The position numbers and the translations under genes were made by a program. 23,374 nucleotides of DNA, taken from positions 1-23,374 of the forward strand of contig JAGMFA010000012.1 in the NCBI GenBank assembly GCA_023127875.1, in the 5' to 3' direction. The notes below the pieces were generated by a model. It saw only the letters and a program-made list of their open reading frames with translations, was not told the origin of the DNA and did not search any database. Shown here piece after piece: positions 15,087 to 21,928 of this stretch (position 1 is the first letter of the stretch; every line of letters begins with the position of its first letter). This DNA comes from Candidatus Zixiibacteriota bacterium. GTDB lineage: Bacteria; Zixibacteria; MSB-5A5; SM1-73.

Positions 15087-16211
15087 TCATTTCTCTTCTC
15101 CATTGCCTTTAAATACATAGATCTTTTCTCTGGTTATTACGCAAAACCCTTTCCCGTCAGAGGAGAATTGCACCCGGGGGAAGAAAGCACTCCAGAGCTT
15201 ATAGGAGAGCTGTTTTTTCCATATGATCTTTCCATCTTTATCGAAAATAAAAATCAAACCTTTGGTATGTCTTTCTTCAAGCGGAAATTTTCTTCCTTTA
15301 TCAAAATCTATCCCGGCAATTATCTTTTCGGCATCACTGGATATATCCACAGAGATAAAAGATAGCTCCAGTTGATCCAGGGTATGTTGCCATAAAGTCT
15401 TTCCTGTTTCAGCTTCGATCAGATAGAGGTTTTTCTTGTCGATGACGCTCAGGTATTTATTCTCTGGAGAGAAAGACATTCCTCTAACTAAAGGATTTAT
15501 CTTCAGTCGGTTTCCGGTTAGTTTACCTTGATGATGGAATTTTAAATTCCCCGCAGAAATTGTTGCCACATGCTTCCCATCTGAGGAGATGGCGAATCTA
15601 TCACATAGCCCAAAGTTAGCTGTCAAATCGCCTGAATCATCAAATGCCAAAAGCCCCTCTTTGGCACTGTTGACGAAGACATGTTTCCCCTCTGATGAAA
15701 AAGAAATCCCTTGTGGTAATCTAACCTTGGTGCTTGAGATCAAATCACCGGTGTGATTATAAAATACCAGATGGGATTCTAAGCTTCCCTCACCGCAGGA
15801 AATTCCCACCACCAGCTTGGCTCCTTTGGAAATATAAAAATCGGAGACCTCCGGATTCTGTATCTCCCAGAGCTTATTCCCCTCAGCGGAATAGAACTCG
15901 AACGATTTTGCCGCCAGAAAGCCAGGGGATGCATCTTTGGAGTAGGTGATTATTCCAAAGAACTCTCCATCCTCAGAAGTGACCAATCCTTGATTTGGTT
16001 TTAGGTTCATTTGGTAGGATTCCTTTCCTTGAGGCGTCACTACTGATAACTTCTCCTGAGATGACAGAATCAGCTTTGCATCTAAAATATCACCTCCTAT
16101 TGCCTTGCCTTCAACCGGCATATCAAAGATCAACTCAGGCTCTTCTGCCAGTCCATAATTGAAAAGAAACAACCAAAGGACCAAAGTCAAATATCTTGCT
16201 AAATTTCTCAT
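15087..16211 (-). CDS. Secreted WD40/PQQ-like beta-propeller protein
   Basis: The 374-residue protein begins with a clear signal peptide (MRNLARYLTLVLWLFLFNYGLA, cleavage likely before EEPEL). The rest is a series of beta-rich repeats typical of a propeller, for example GISFSSEGKHVFVNS, FAISSDGKHVATIS, GMSFSPENKYLSVID, VDISSDAEKIIAGID and VQFSSDGKGFCVIT. Several segments resemble PQQ-binding repeats (AETGKTLWQHTL, DKDGKIIWKKQL), so the fold call is safe but the ligand is not. No catalytic motif or dockerin is seen. The start is well supported: GGGAGG lies five bases before the ATG. A strong promoter lies 100 bases upstream. It is probably a periplasmic or surface scaffold or sensor. It lies downstream of the MATE gene on the same strand but has its own promoter. 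Confidence 0.85.
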   Translation of the reverse strand: MRNLARYLTLVLWLFLFNYGLAEEPELIFDMPVEGKAIGGDILDAKLILSSQEKLSVVTPQGKESYQMNLKPNQGLVTSEDGEFFGIITYSKDASPGFLAAKSFEFYSAEGNKLWEIQNPEVSDFYISKGAKLVVGISCGEGSLESHLVFYNHTGDLISSTKVRLPQGISFSSEGKHVFVNSAKEGLLAFDDSGDLTANFGLCDRFAISSDGKHVATISAGNLKFHHQGKLTGNRLKINPLVRGMSFSPENKYLSVIDKKNLYLIEAETGKTLWQHTLDQLELSFISVDISSDAEKIIAGIDFDKGRKFPLEERHTKGLIFIFDKDGKIIWKKQLSYKLWSAFFPRVQFSSDGKGFCVITREKIYVFKGNGEEK

Positions 16212-16263
16212 ACCTACCTCCCGCAGGGAACATTAAAATCAGGGATTTAGCATTTTGTCCGCA

Positions 16264-16285
16264 GGTGTGCCCGTACGAGCATACC
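16264..16285. repeat. Imperfect hairpin in the propeller-gene leader
   Basis: GGTGTGC (16264-16270) pairs with GCATACC (16279-16285), seven pairs with one wobble, around the core CCGTACGA. The CCGTACG core also occurs in the perfect palindrome at 21569-21586. It lies inside the predicted 5' leader of the 15087-16211 gene. Confidence 0.3.
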
Positions 16286-16313
16286 GCAGGATCCATAGTA
16301 TCTCTCTTCTTAT

Positions 16314-16341
16314 AGTATAATCCGAACCAGAAATTTGTCAA
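16314..16341 (-). promoter_or_regulatory. Promoter of the secreted beta-propeller gene
   Basis: On the minus strand TTGACA (16341-16336), a perfect -35, and TATACT (16319-16314) are 16 bases apart. The start is predicted near 16307, giving a leader of about 95 bases before the ATG at 16211. Confidence 0.65.
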
Positions 16342-16486
16342 GCTTCAAAATTTCCGAAGTTTCCTCGTATTTTTCATCCCCCTCCCAGACTTCTGCGGAC
16401 AAATCATTCTCAACAGATGGAATGGATTGAACAGGTAAGAATTGCTTACATAACCTTAATCTGTTTAATCTGTTGGGAAGCTTTTT

Positions 16487-17911
16487 TTAAATTTTCTGGG
16501 TTTTCCATCTTCCTTTACTAAACCAGTAAGCCAACACTATCCCTTTGACTATGCTGGTCGAAGCTATAGCCCACCATACTCCGGTTATTCCCATGCCCCA
16601 ATGGACAGCCAGAAGATAAGCTATTGGGATGCGGGCAAGGGAACCGAAGATGGAGACGATCATGGGGGGGATGGTGTTGCCCGCTCCTGCAAAGGAGCCC
16701 TCGAACACGATCTCCAGCGCCATGAATATCTGGGATATTGCCAGGATTCTCAAATATCCGATTCCGATCTCAATCACTTTTGGATCGGAGATGAAAACAG
16801 ATGCGATCTGCCGGGGGAAGGTGAAAAACATTACGCCTACAAAACTGGTGACCAAAACCGCTATCCCGGCTGTCTGCCAGACGGCTTGAGCTGCTCTTTC
16901 CGGCTTGCCCGCTCCCAGATTCTGTCCCACCAGAGTGGAGGCGGCTATGGATAAGCCAAAGCAGGTGAGAAAAGAGACCGACTCCATACGGTTGCCGATC
17001 CCTAAGGCGGCAATAGCCTCCGTGCCGAACAAAGCTACGATCCTGTTTATGAACAGGTACACGACGCTGAAAAGTATCCAGGCGGACGAGGCTGGAATGC
17101 CGACGCGCAAAATCCGCCAGACCATGGAGAAGTCCAAGTCCAGCTTGGGCAGAAGCGAGAACTTAAAAGCCAGCTTCCCCCGGATGATCAGGAGAATGAA
17201 AAGCGCACTTGCCACCCCTTGAGAGAATATGCTGGCTAAGGCAGCACCATCGGTCCCCATTCGCGGAAAGGGACCCCATCCGAAAATCAGCACCGGATCC
17301 AGAACGATGTTCAACCCCACACTGGCCATGATCACCAGCATGGGGGTCTTGGTGTCGCCGGATGCCCGAAAGACGGCTGACAGCACGTCGAGCAGAAAGA
17401 AAAAGATGGCCCCTGCAAAGATTATCCTGAGGTATCGAACTCCCAGATGAGTCACATCCGGCTCCGTGCCCATCAGGATGAAGGCCGATTTAGCGAGCAT
17501 GACTCCGAGAATGCTCACCCCCAGAGCGAAAAATATGGAAAACAGATAGGCTTGTCTGGCGCTAAAGGCGGCCTGATCGGGCTGCCTGGCACCGATGAAT
17601 CTTGCCACCAGGGCGGTAACTCCTACCGAGATGGCTCCCACCAGCGAATAGATGATCCAGATCAAAAAGGTGCTGGAGATGACCGCGGCCAATGAGACCG
17701 CTCCCAACTTCCCCACCCAGAAGATATCCGCAATAGAGAAAGCAGTCTCCAAAAACATGGTGGCAACCACAGGTCCGGCCAGATAGAAGATGCTTTTAGG
17801 GATTGAACCTGAAGTTAAATCCCGTTTTGTCTTTGCTCCTGAATTCAGATGATGCATTCTGGGCTTAAATATATCAGATTTTGCCTGATAAACAACTCCT
17901 ATGAATTCCAC
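16487..17911 (-). CDS. MATE family multidrug/sodium-type efflux transporter
   Basis: This inner-membrane antiporter would export organic cations or other solutes using a sodium or proton gradient. The protein has about 456-474 residues, the usual size, with twelve predicted membrane spans in two MatE halves. The first half begins LTSGSIPKSIFYLAGPVVATMF and carries the family block SIADIFWVGKLGAVSLAAV. The second has GIPASSAWILFSVVYLFINRIVALFG and NRMESVSFLTCFGLSIAASTLVGQNLGAGKPERA. The outermost start is GTG 17911. ATG 17857 (MHHLNSGAKTKRDLT) gives the usual MATE N-terminus and may be the true start. Neither has a strong ribosome site. A modest minus-strand promoter (TTGTCT, 17 bases, AATAAT) may lie near 17940-17980, overlapping the divergent promoter at 17958. 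Substrate unknown. Confidence 0.93.
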   Translation of the reverse strand: MEFIGVVYQAKSDIFKPRMHHLNSGAKTKRDLTSGSIPKSIFYLAGPVVATMFLETAFSIADIFWVGKLGAVSLAAVISSTFLIWIIYSLVGAISVGVTALVARFIGARQPDQAAFSARQAYLFSIFFALGVSILGVMLAKSAFILMGTEPDVTHLGVRYLRIIFAGAIFFFLLDVLSAVFRASGDTKTPMLVIMASVGLNIVLDPVLIFGWGPFPRMGTDGAALASIFSQGVASALFILLIIRGKLAFKFSLLPKLDLDFSMVWRILRVGIPASSAWILFSVVYLFINRIVALFGTEAIAALGIGNRMESVSFLTCFGLSIAASTLVGQNLGAGKPERAAQAVWQTAGIAVLVTSFVGVMFFTFPRQIASVFISDPKVIEIGIGYLRILAISQIFMALEIVFEGSFAGAGNTIPPMIVSIFGSLARIPIAYLLAVHWGMGITGVWWAIASTSIVKGIVLAYWFSKGRWKTQKI

Positions 17912-17957
17912 GTACCACTCTCACCCCATTTTTTTAAAGACCTCTATTATTTTTTTC

Positions 17958-17985
17958 TTGACAAAGAGAGACAATAGACTATATT
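17958..17985 (+). promoter_or_regulatory. Promoter reading toward the C39-dockerin gene
   Basis: TTGACA (17958-17963) is a perfect -35, and TATATT (17980-17985) follows after 16 bases. The start is expected near 17992. The next sizeable plus-strand gene begins at 18611, so the transcript would have a leader of about 620 bases or encode an untranslated RNA first. A short dyad, CAATA-GACTA-TATTG, covers the -10 box. Confidence 0.6.
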
Positions 17986-18195
17986 GAAAATTGGAAGGGG
18001 ACAAAAAAAGTCTACATTGGCGGAGGAGATAGTATATCATAAACATATCAGTTCGTCTCCTGTTGGGTTGCCAAAAAGAGAACAATCCATCCCGGATTTT
18101 TGGGGAGAAAGGTGAATTTTCGCCGATAAAATTCTAAAGATTTATCCAAAAAATAGTTAAGAATCAGTAGTCCTCCAATTGGTATGTCGTGGGGT

Positions 18196-18308
18196 GGAAA
18201 GCGATACTCCGTTTTGCTTTCCTATGCGGGAGTATCACAATTCTTGAATCTGGGAAACATTGGTGGACCAAACCGGTCAATCTTTTTACCAGAGGAGGTT
18301 TTATGTAA
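18196..18308 (+). promoter_or_regulatory. Candidate structured leader with interleaved stems and an SD-ATG-TAA start-stop
   Basis: Two perfect inverted repeats interleave. GGAAAGC (18196-18202) pairs with GCTTTCC (18216-18222), and GATACTCC (18203-18210) pairs with GGAGTATC (18229-18236). They are therefore either alternative hairpins or a pseudoknot. About 55 bases on, a strong ribosome site AGAGGAGG (18291-18298) precedes an ATG (18303) that is followed at once by TAA. A weak hairpin with TTTTT (18259-18287) precedes it. It matches no riboswitch class I recognise. Confidence 0.35.
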
Positions 18309-18368
18309 GATACTCTAAATAATTGTATTAACCTCGGTGCCATATTCGTGATGTAGTTTCCGTGGCAC

Positions 18369-18560
18369 CAGAGCGTTAGAGTTAACTATTACCCACATCT
18401 CGAGGGTTGTCATTCTGACCCCGCCAAAGGCGGGGGAAGAATCTCAATTTTACGCAGGTTTTGACAGGAGATTCTTCACTCCGCTTCGCTTCGTTCAGAA
18501 TGACAAAACCGCTTCAACTCTCGATCGCGCGACTTATGGGTAATAGACAGAGCGTTAGAG
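18369..18560. mobile_element. Composite palindromic MITE-like insertion with 13-bp flanking direct repeats
   Basis: CAGAGCGTTAGAG occurs at 18369-18381 and again at 18548-18560, as a target duplication would. Between them lies a long palindrome (18386-18546). Its ends are CTATTACCCA / TGGGTAATAG, and it contains two head-to-head units: 18409-18445 (GTCATTCTGA, GC hairpin, GAAGAATCTC) and 18468-18504 (GAGATTCTTC ... TCAGAATGAC). The first unit recurs perfectly, inverted, at 1-46. No ORF is enclosed. Confidence 0.65.
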
Positions 18561-18610
18561 GGGGAATAACCTATTCTTCGTTAACCTGTCTTTTAGTATA
18601 GGAGGAAGAA

Positions 18611-20899
18611 ATGAACAAGAAAGTGGTATTTTTTGCGGTCTTGTTGGTGATCTTGGTTAGTTTCGCGGTTTATGCCGCAGACAAAAAGGATTCAAATTCT
18701 CTTAACAAAATAAAGCTCGATCCCACCACCCTGAAGGAGAAAAAGCCAGCAACAGATGTGGCTCCGGAGAAGGCGACTGTCATCAAAGATTTCTGCGACA
18801 CCTTGTATTATCATGGCGACTCTTACTATTATTGGCCAATCCCGGATGCGTATGGCGATGACTTTTTCAATGAGCGGTTTGATATTCCCTATGATTGTTA
18901 TCTTAAGGAAATTCGGATCGCATTTTATGAAGGAGGAAGCTCCGGTAATCCCGATGCTTTTATCTATGTGTGGAACTCGGATGGTATGTATCCTCTGGAT
19001 CCGGCACCACCTTCGGGAGCCATCGCCGAGTTTGTCATCCCCAATTCCGAGCTGGTATGGTATCCGGAGTGGAATGTGGTTGAAACCGAGATGGTCCCAT
19101 TGAACTTAACAGGAGGTGAGCCAATTCATGTGGGCTACTCCCATCCCAAGATCGATATAGGGGATACCCTCTCCATTTTAAGCGATGATGGGAGTCAAGC
19201 TTCCAGCCGCAGCATTGAGTACTATAATGGCGCTTGGGGCACCATGCTGGATGACTGGGGTTTGGGCGTTGATTTCCTTATCCAGATTGTGGTGTGTCCT
19301 CCTGAGTCGGGGTGCTGTCAGCTAATCGAGGGGGATTACCCTGTGTGTATGCCTGCCACCGAAGAAGAATGCGACCTGATGGGAGGAGCCTGGTTCCCGC
19401 CACCTGCCACATGTCAAGACTCTTTCTGCATCTATCCCGATCCGGTCACCACGATTGTGGAGCCGAATGATACCTGTATCTGGGATAAGAACTACTTCTC
19501 CGACACCCTTACCATCCAGGCTGTCGATTTTCAACCTATGTCCAGAGTGGTATTTACTGACTTCTATTATTTTGATGGAGTCTGGCACTGGATTTGGACG
19601 GACATGGACGGTACCACCTATTGGCAGGATCCGGTGGACACGCTTCAGCCGGGAGGAGATGGATGGCAGGCGAAATGGGACCCTTCAGGTCTGCCAGAGG
19701 GATATTATATGATCAGGGCAGACATGTACAATGCGCCAGAAAGTTACAGCTCGGATACCATCGTTCAGTATTATGATCCTTATCCTCCGGAGGTGAACAT
19801 CATCTTTCCGGAAGTTTTCAATTTTCCTTCAGAAACCATTCCCTTAGACATTTATTTCTCCTCTCCGGGCGACAACATCACAGAAATGTATATCACCGTT
19901 TGTCCCGTTCCTGATTATCCGGACACAGAAGGAGTGGAGATGGAGGAAAGGGGAAAATGGTGCTTGATTGGTTATAATAAAGGGGTCCCACATTTTAATC
20001 AACATAATCTCTATCCTAACGGGAAGGATGGAAAAAACCGGGGATGTTCTCCCACCGCTATGGCCGCCTGCTTGAAATACTGGGCAAACAACGGATATCC
20101 TTGTCTGAATAAAAATGGAGCCATGACCGACAAACAGATGGTGACAGAAATAGCCGGTTATGCAGGTACTAATCCTAATACAGGAACCAAGGTGAAGGCA
20201 AAAAAACCCGCCCTCGATAAATATATCAAAAAACACTGCGGGGAGTGCGTGTTCCAACCAGTGAAACACCTCCAGGGGAAAAGTGTAACTTTAGCCAGGC
20301 TTTTACGGGAGCTTTGGGTGAGGGGTGAGGATGTGATCACCGGAGACAAAAATCACGTCACTGTGGTGAATTCCTTCTGCCTGCTTCCCCCATATATCGA
20401 CTACATGGACCCCTGGACTGGCACTGAGAAGACAGGACCATGGGACGTTTCAAAAGGATTTTCCGGAAACCCCTTAATCGAGCTGGTAATCGTCTCTCCT
20501 AAAGACAGCACCGCCGAAGCCGACTGCTACACCGTCGCAACTACCCCAGACATTGAAGAGATCGAACCGGGAACATATCATTATCCCTGGTATCCAGACC
20601 CGGAGCTCTTTCCAGTTGGACATGGATATATGGTGAACGTGGAGATGACCGACGCTCTGGGGCATAAAGGCTGGGATATGGTGAAGGTGGAACTATTCTT
20701 GCGCGGAGATGCTAACGGAGATGGGGTTTGGGATATCGGCGATGTGGTATTCTTGATCAACTATCTATATAAAGGAGACCCCCCTCCATTTCCTCTGGAC
20801 GCGGGAGATGCCAATTGCGATGGAGTGGTTGACATCGGAGATGTGGTTTATCTAATCAACTATCTTTTCAGAGGCGGTGACCCACCGGGATGTGACTGA
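18611..20899 (+). CDS. Secreted C39-like cysteine peptidase with C-terminal dockerin
   Basis: The 762-residue protein starts with a clean signal peptide (MNKKVVFFAVLLVILVSFAVYA). A beta-rich region of about 200 residues follows, then a six-cysteine module (residues about 236-273, GCCQL ... CMPATEEECDLMGG ... CQDSFC) and an Ig-like stretch. A papain-fold C39-like domain then spans about 450-620. Its expected catalytic set is visible: Q464 (FNQHN), C479 (GCSPTAMAACLKYW), H582 (NHVTVVNSF) and D600 (YMDPWTG). The C-terminus is a two-repeat dockerin (GDANGDGVWDIGDV and GDANCDGVVDIGDV, each with LINYL). AGGAGG at 18600-18605 lies five bases before the ATG. It is probably an exported peptidase or peptide-binding protein that docks to a cohesin-like partner. 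The substrate is not evident. A strong terminator follows. Confidence 0.85.
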   Translation: MNKKVVFFAVLLVILVSFAVYAADKKDSNSLNKIKLDPTTLKEKKPATDVAPEKATVIKDFCDTLYYHGDSYYYWPIPDAYGDDFFNERFDIPYDCYLKEIRIAFYEGGSSGNPDAFIYVWNSDGMYPLDPAPPSGAIAEFVIPNSELVWYPEWNVVETEMVPLNLTGGEPIHVGYSHPKIDIGDTLSILSDDGSQASSRSIEYYNGAWGTMLDDWGLGVDFLIQIVVCPPESGCCQLIEGDYPVCMPATEEECDLMGGAWFPPPATCQDSFCIYPDPVTTIVEPNDTCIWDKNYFSDTLTIQAVDFQPMSRVVFTDFYYFDGVWHWIWTDMDGTTYWQDPVDTLQPGGDGWQAKWDPSGLPEGYYMIRADMYNAPESYSSDTIVQYYDPYPPEVNIIFPEVFNFPSETIPLDIYFSSPGDNITEMYITVCPVPDYPDTEGVEMEERGKWCLIGYNKGVPHFNQHNLYPNGKDGKNRGCSPTAMAACLKYWANNGYPCLNKNGAMTDKQMVTEIAGYAGTNPNTGTKVKAKKPALDKYIKKHCGECVFQPVKHLQGKSVTLARLLRELWVRGEDVITGDKNHVTVVNSFCLLPPYIDYMDPWTGTEKTGPWDVSKGFSGNPLIELVIVSPKDSTAEADCYTVATTPDIEEIEPGTYHYPWYPDPELFPVGHGYMVNVEMTDALGHKGWDMVKVELFLRGDANGDGVWDIGDVVFLINYLYKGDPPPFPLDAGDANCDGVVDIGDVVYLINYLFRGGDPPGCD

Positions 20900-20926
20900 A
20901 CCCACTTCAGATAACCAGTAGCGTAT

Positions 20927-20965
20927 GTGGCGCAGGTTCGGACGCGAGCCTGCGCCGCTTTTTTT
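20927..20965 (+). terminator. Terminator of the C39-dockerin gene
   Basis: GTGGCGCAGGT (20927-20937) pairs with GCCTGCGCCGC (20948-20958), eleven pairs with two wobbles, and seven T follow (20959-20965). It lies about 28 bases after the stop codon. Confidence 0.85.
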
Positions 20966-21134
20966 ACTGTTAGGGCGGGGGTGTTGAACCCCTGCCCTAT
21001 CTCTGAGGGCCGCTTTTTTTCCAGGCCTCCCCCTGTTTTGTAATGACCGGATACATATCGGACACCCAAGTGCGCCGCCTAGTGAAAAGGTCTGTTTTAA
21101 ACCACGCCACCCTGCTCTGAGCTTCAACCAATCT

Positions 21135-21360
21135 TTTTTATGAGATCTCTGAAAGACTACTGGGAGAGGAGAACATGGAGTGTTCGCCCTACCTGCTTTT
21201 TCAGAGTTCTTTTTATGAGACCTATGAAAAAGTGTGCTCCAAAGGGAGCAAACCCCGCCGAAGGCGGGGCTATTGTAGTTGCCCAATTTATTGGGCTTTG
21301 GGGGAGCTCGATAAATCGAGCAACTACAATCAAGGGACTTTTTCAGAGCTCTCTTTATAA
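21135..21360. repeat. Nested inverted-repeat cluster enclosing other palindromes
   Basis: A motif of about 24 bases (TTTTTATGAGA, then CCTATGAAAAAGT or a variant) occurs four times: direct at 21135-21158 and 21210-21233, inverted at about 21196-21217 and 21337-21360. The inner pair matches at 19 of 24 positions and encloses a CCCCGCC-GAA-GGCGGGG hairpin (21253-21269) and the junction at 21272-21330. It looks like successive insertion of small palindromic elements into one another. Confidence 0.55.
21272..21330. repeat. Three-way-junction palindrome, copy 4
   Basis: The outer stem ATTGTAGTT (21272-21280) / AACTACAAT (21322-21330) is perfect. Hairpin 1 is GCCCAA-TTTA-TTGGGC (21281-21296) and hairpin 2 is GCTCGA-TAAA-TCGAGC (21306-21321). 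Both abut the outer stem. Confidence 0.75.
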
Positions 21361-21540
21361 TTTGTGGATGCGTCCAAAGTCATAGGTATTGACAAGGTTT
21401 GAAGTCTGTGTGGTTGATACCAAAGGGTTTAAGAAATGAAGTAACAAAAAGTTTTGCATTTTTTGGATTTTCTGCTTTCTTGATTTCGTTATCTTCTTGT
21501 GGGTGTTGGTAACTCATTGATTCTCAAGACGTTATTGGGT

Positions 21541-21592
21541 CGCGTAGCCAAGCCTTTATGGCTTGGCTGGCACCCGTACGGGTGCCTACGCG
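21541..21592. repeat. Three-way-junction palindrome, copy 5
   Basis: The outer stem CGCGTA (21541-21546) / TACGCG (21587-21592) encloses hairpin 1, GCCAAGCC-TTTAT-GGCTTGGC (21547-21567), and hairpin 2, the perfect 18-base palindrome GGCACCCGTACGGGTGCC (21569-21586). Every base but one lies in a stem or a loop. Confidence 0.8.
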
Positions 21593-21684
21593 GTGAAACA
21601 TAATCCCGAAGCTTGAGAAAAATTTTGGATTCATCCTGAAGGAACAATTAATTATATCGCATCAGTGGACGCAAACATAATTTG

Positions 21685-21713
21685 TTGACAAATAGGATTT
21701 TTTCTCTTAAATA
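21685..21713 (+). promoter_or_regulatory. Promoter of the small ORF and second GT39-like gene
   Basis: TTGACA (21685-21690), perfect, and TAAATA (21708-21713) are 17 bases apart. The start is predicted near 21720, about 65 bases before the small ORF at 21785. Confidence 0.55.
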
Positions 21714-21784
21714 TGTCCAAGCTTTGTGCCTAATCTGGCTAAAGAAATATAAGGAGATAAGATATTCAATCTCGGGTTGAGTCT

Positions 21785-21928
21785 ATGCCCTCTCAGATCA
21801 AGAAACGTGATGAGAGAATTTACTTCCTGGTTTTATCCATTTCGTTTATTTTACTCCCATCTTCAAATTGGGCTGAAAAATACAACCCAGCCGGGCATTC
21901 TCTAAAAGCCGTTTTGTCAGATGTATAA
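21785..21928 (+). CDS. Small secretory-type ORF overlapping the glycosyltransferase start
   Basis: This 47-codon ORF encodes a basic N-terminus (MPSQIKKRDER), a hydrophobic core (IYFLVLSISFILLPSS) and a possible signal-peptidase site (NWA before EKYN), then about 15 more residues ending LKAVLSDV. It is the first ORF after the predicted promoter at 21685-21713, and its stop overlaps the first eight bases of the next gene. It could be a translationally coupled leader or a small exported peptide. It may equally be the truncated front of a lost secreted-protein gene. The ribosome site is weak. No family recognised. Confidence 0.4.
   Translation: MPSQIKKRDERIYFLVLSISFILLPSSNWAEKYNPAGHSLKAVLSDV

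Larger units (their letters stand above)
20966..21684. other. Repeat-rich spacer without a supported gene
   Basis: Several short ORFs cross this stretch, but they run through palindromes and have no ribosome sites. It holds a GGGCGGGGGT / CCCCTGCCCT hairpin just after the terminator, the nested inverted repeats of 21135-21360 and the two three-way-junction palindromes. Nothing else is recognisable. Confidence 0.5.

Noticed and set aside
15054..15365. Plus-strand ORF of 103 codons
   Set aside because: It overlaps the well-supported secreted propeller gene on the other strand.
18184..18318. 44-codon plus-strand ORF in the leader of the C39-dockerin gene
   Set aside because: It has no ribosome site, an unconvincing protein sequence and overlap with stem-forming sequence; considered as a leader peptide but not supported.
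20852..21286. Minus-strand ORF of 144 codons after the C39-dockerin gene
   Set aside because: It runs through the dockerin coding end, the terminator and several palindromes.
21140..21385. Plus-strand ORFs in the repeat-rich spacer
   Set aside because: They are made of inverted repeats and hairpins, with no ribosome site.
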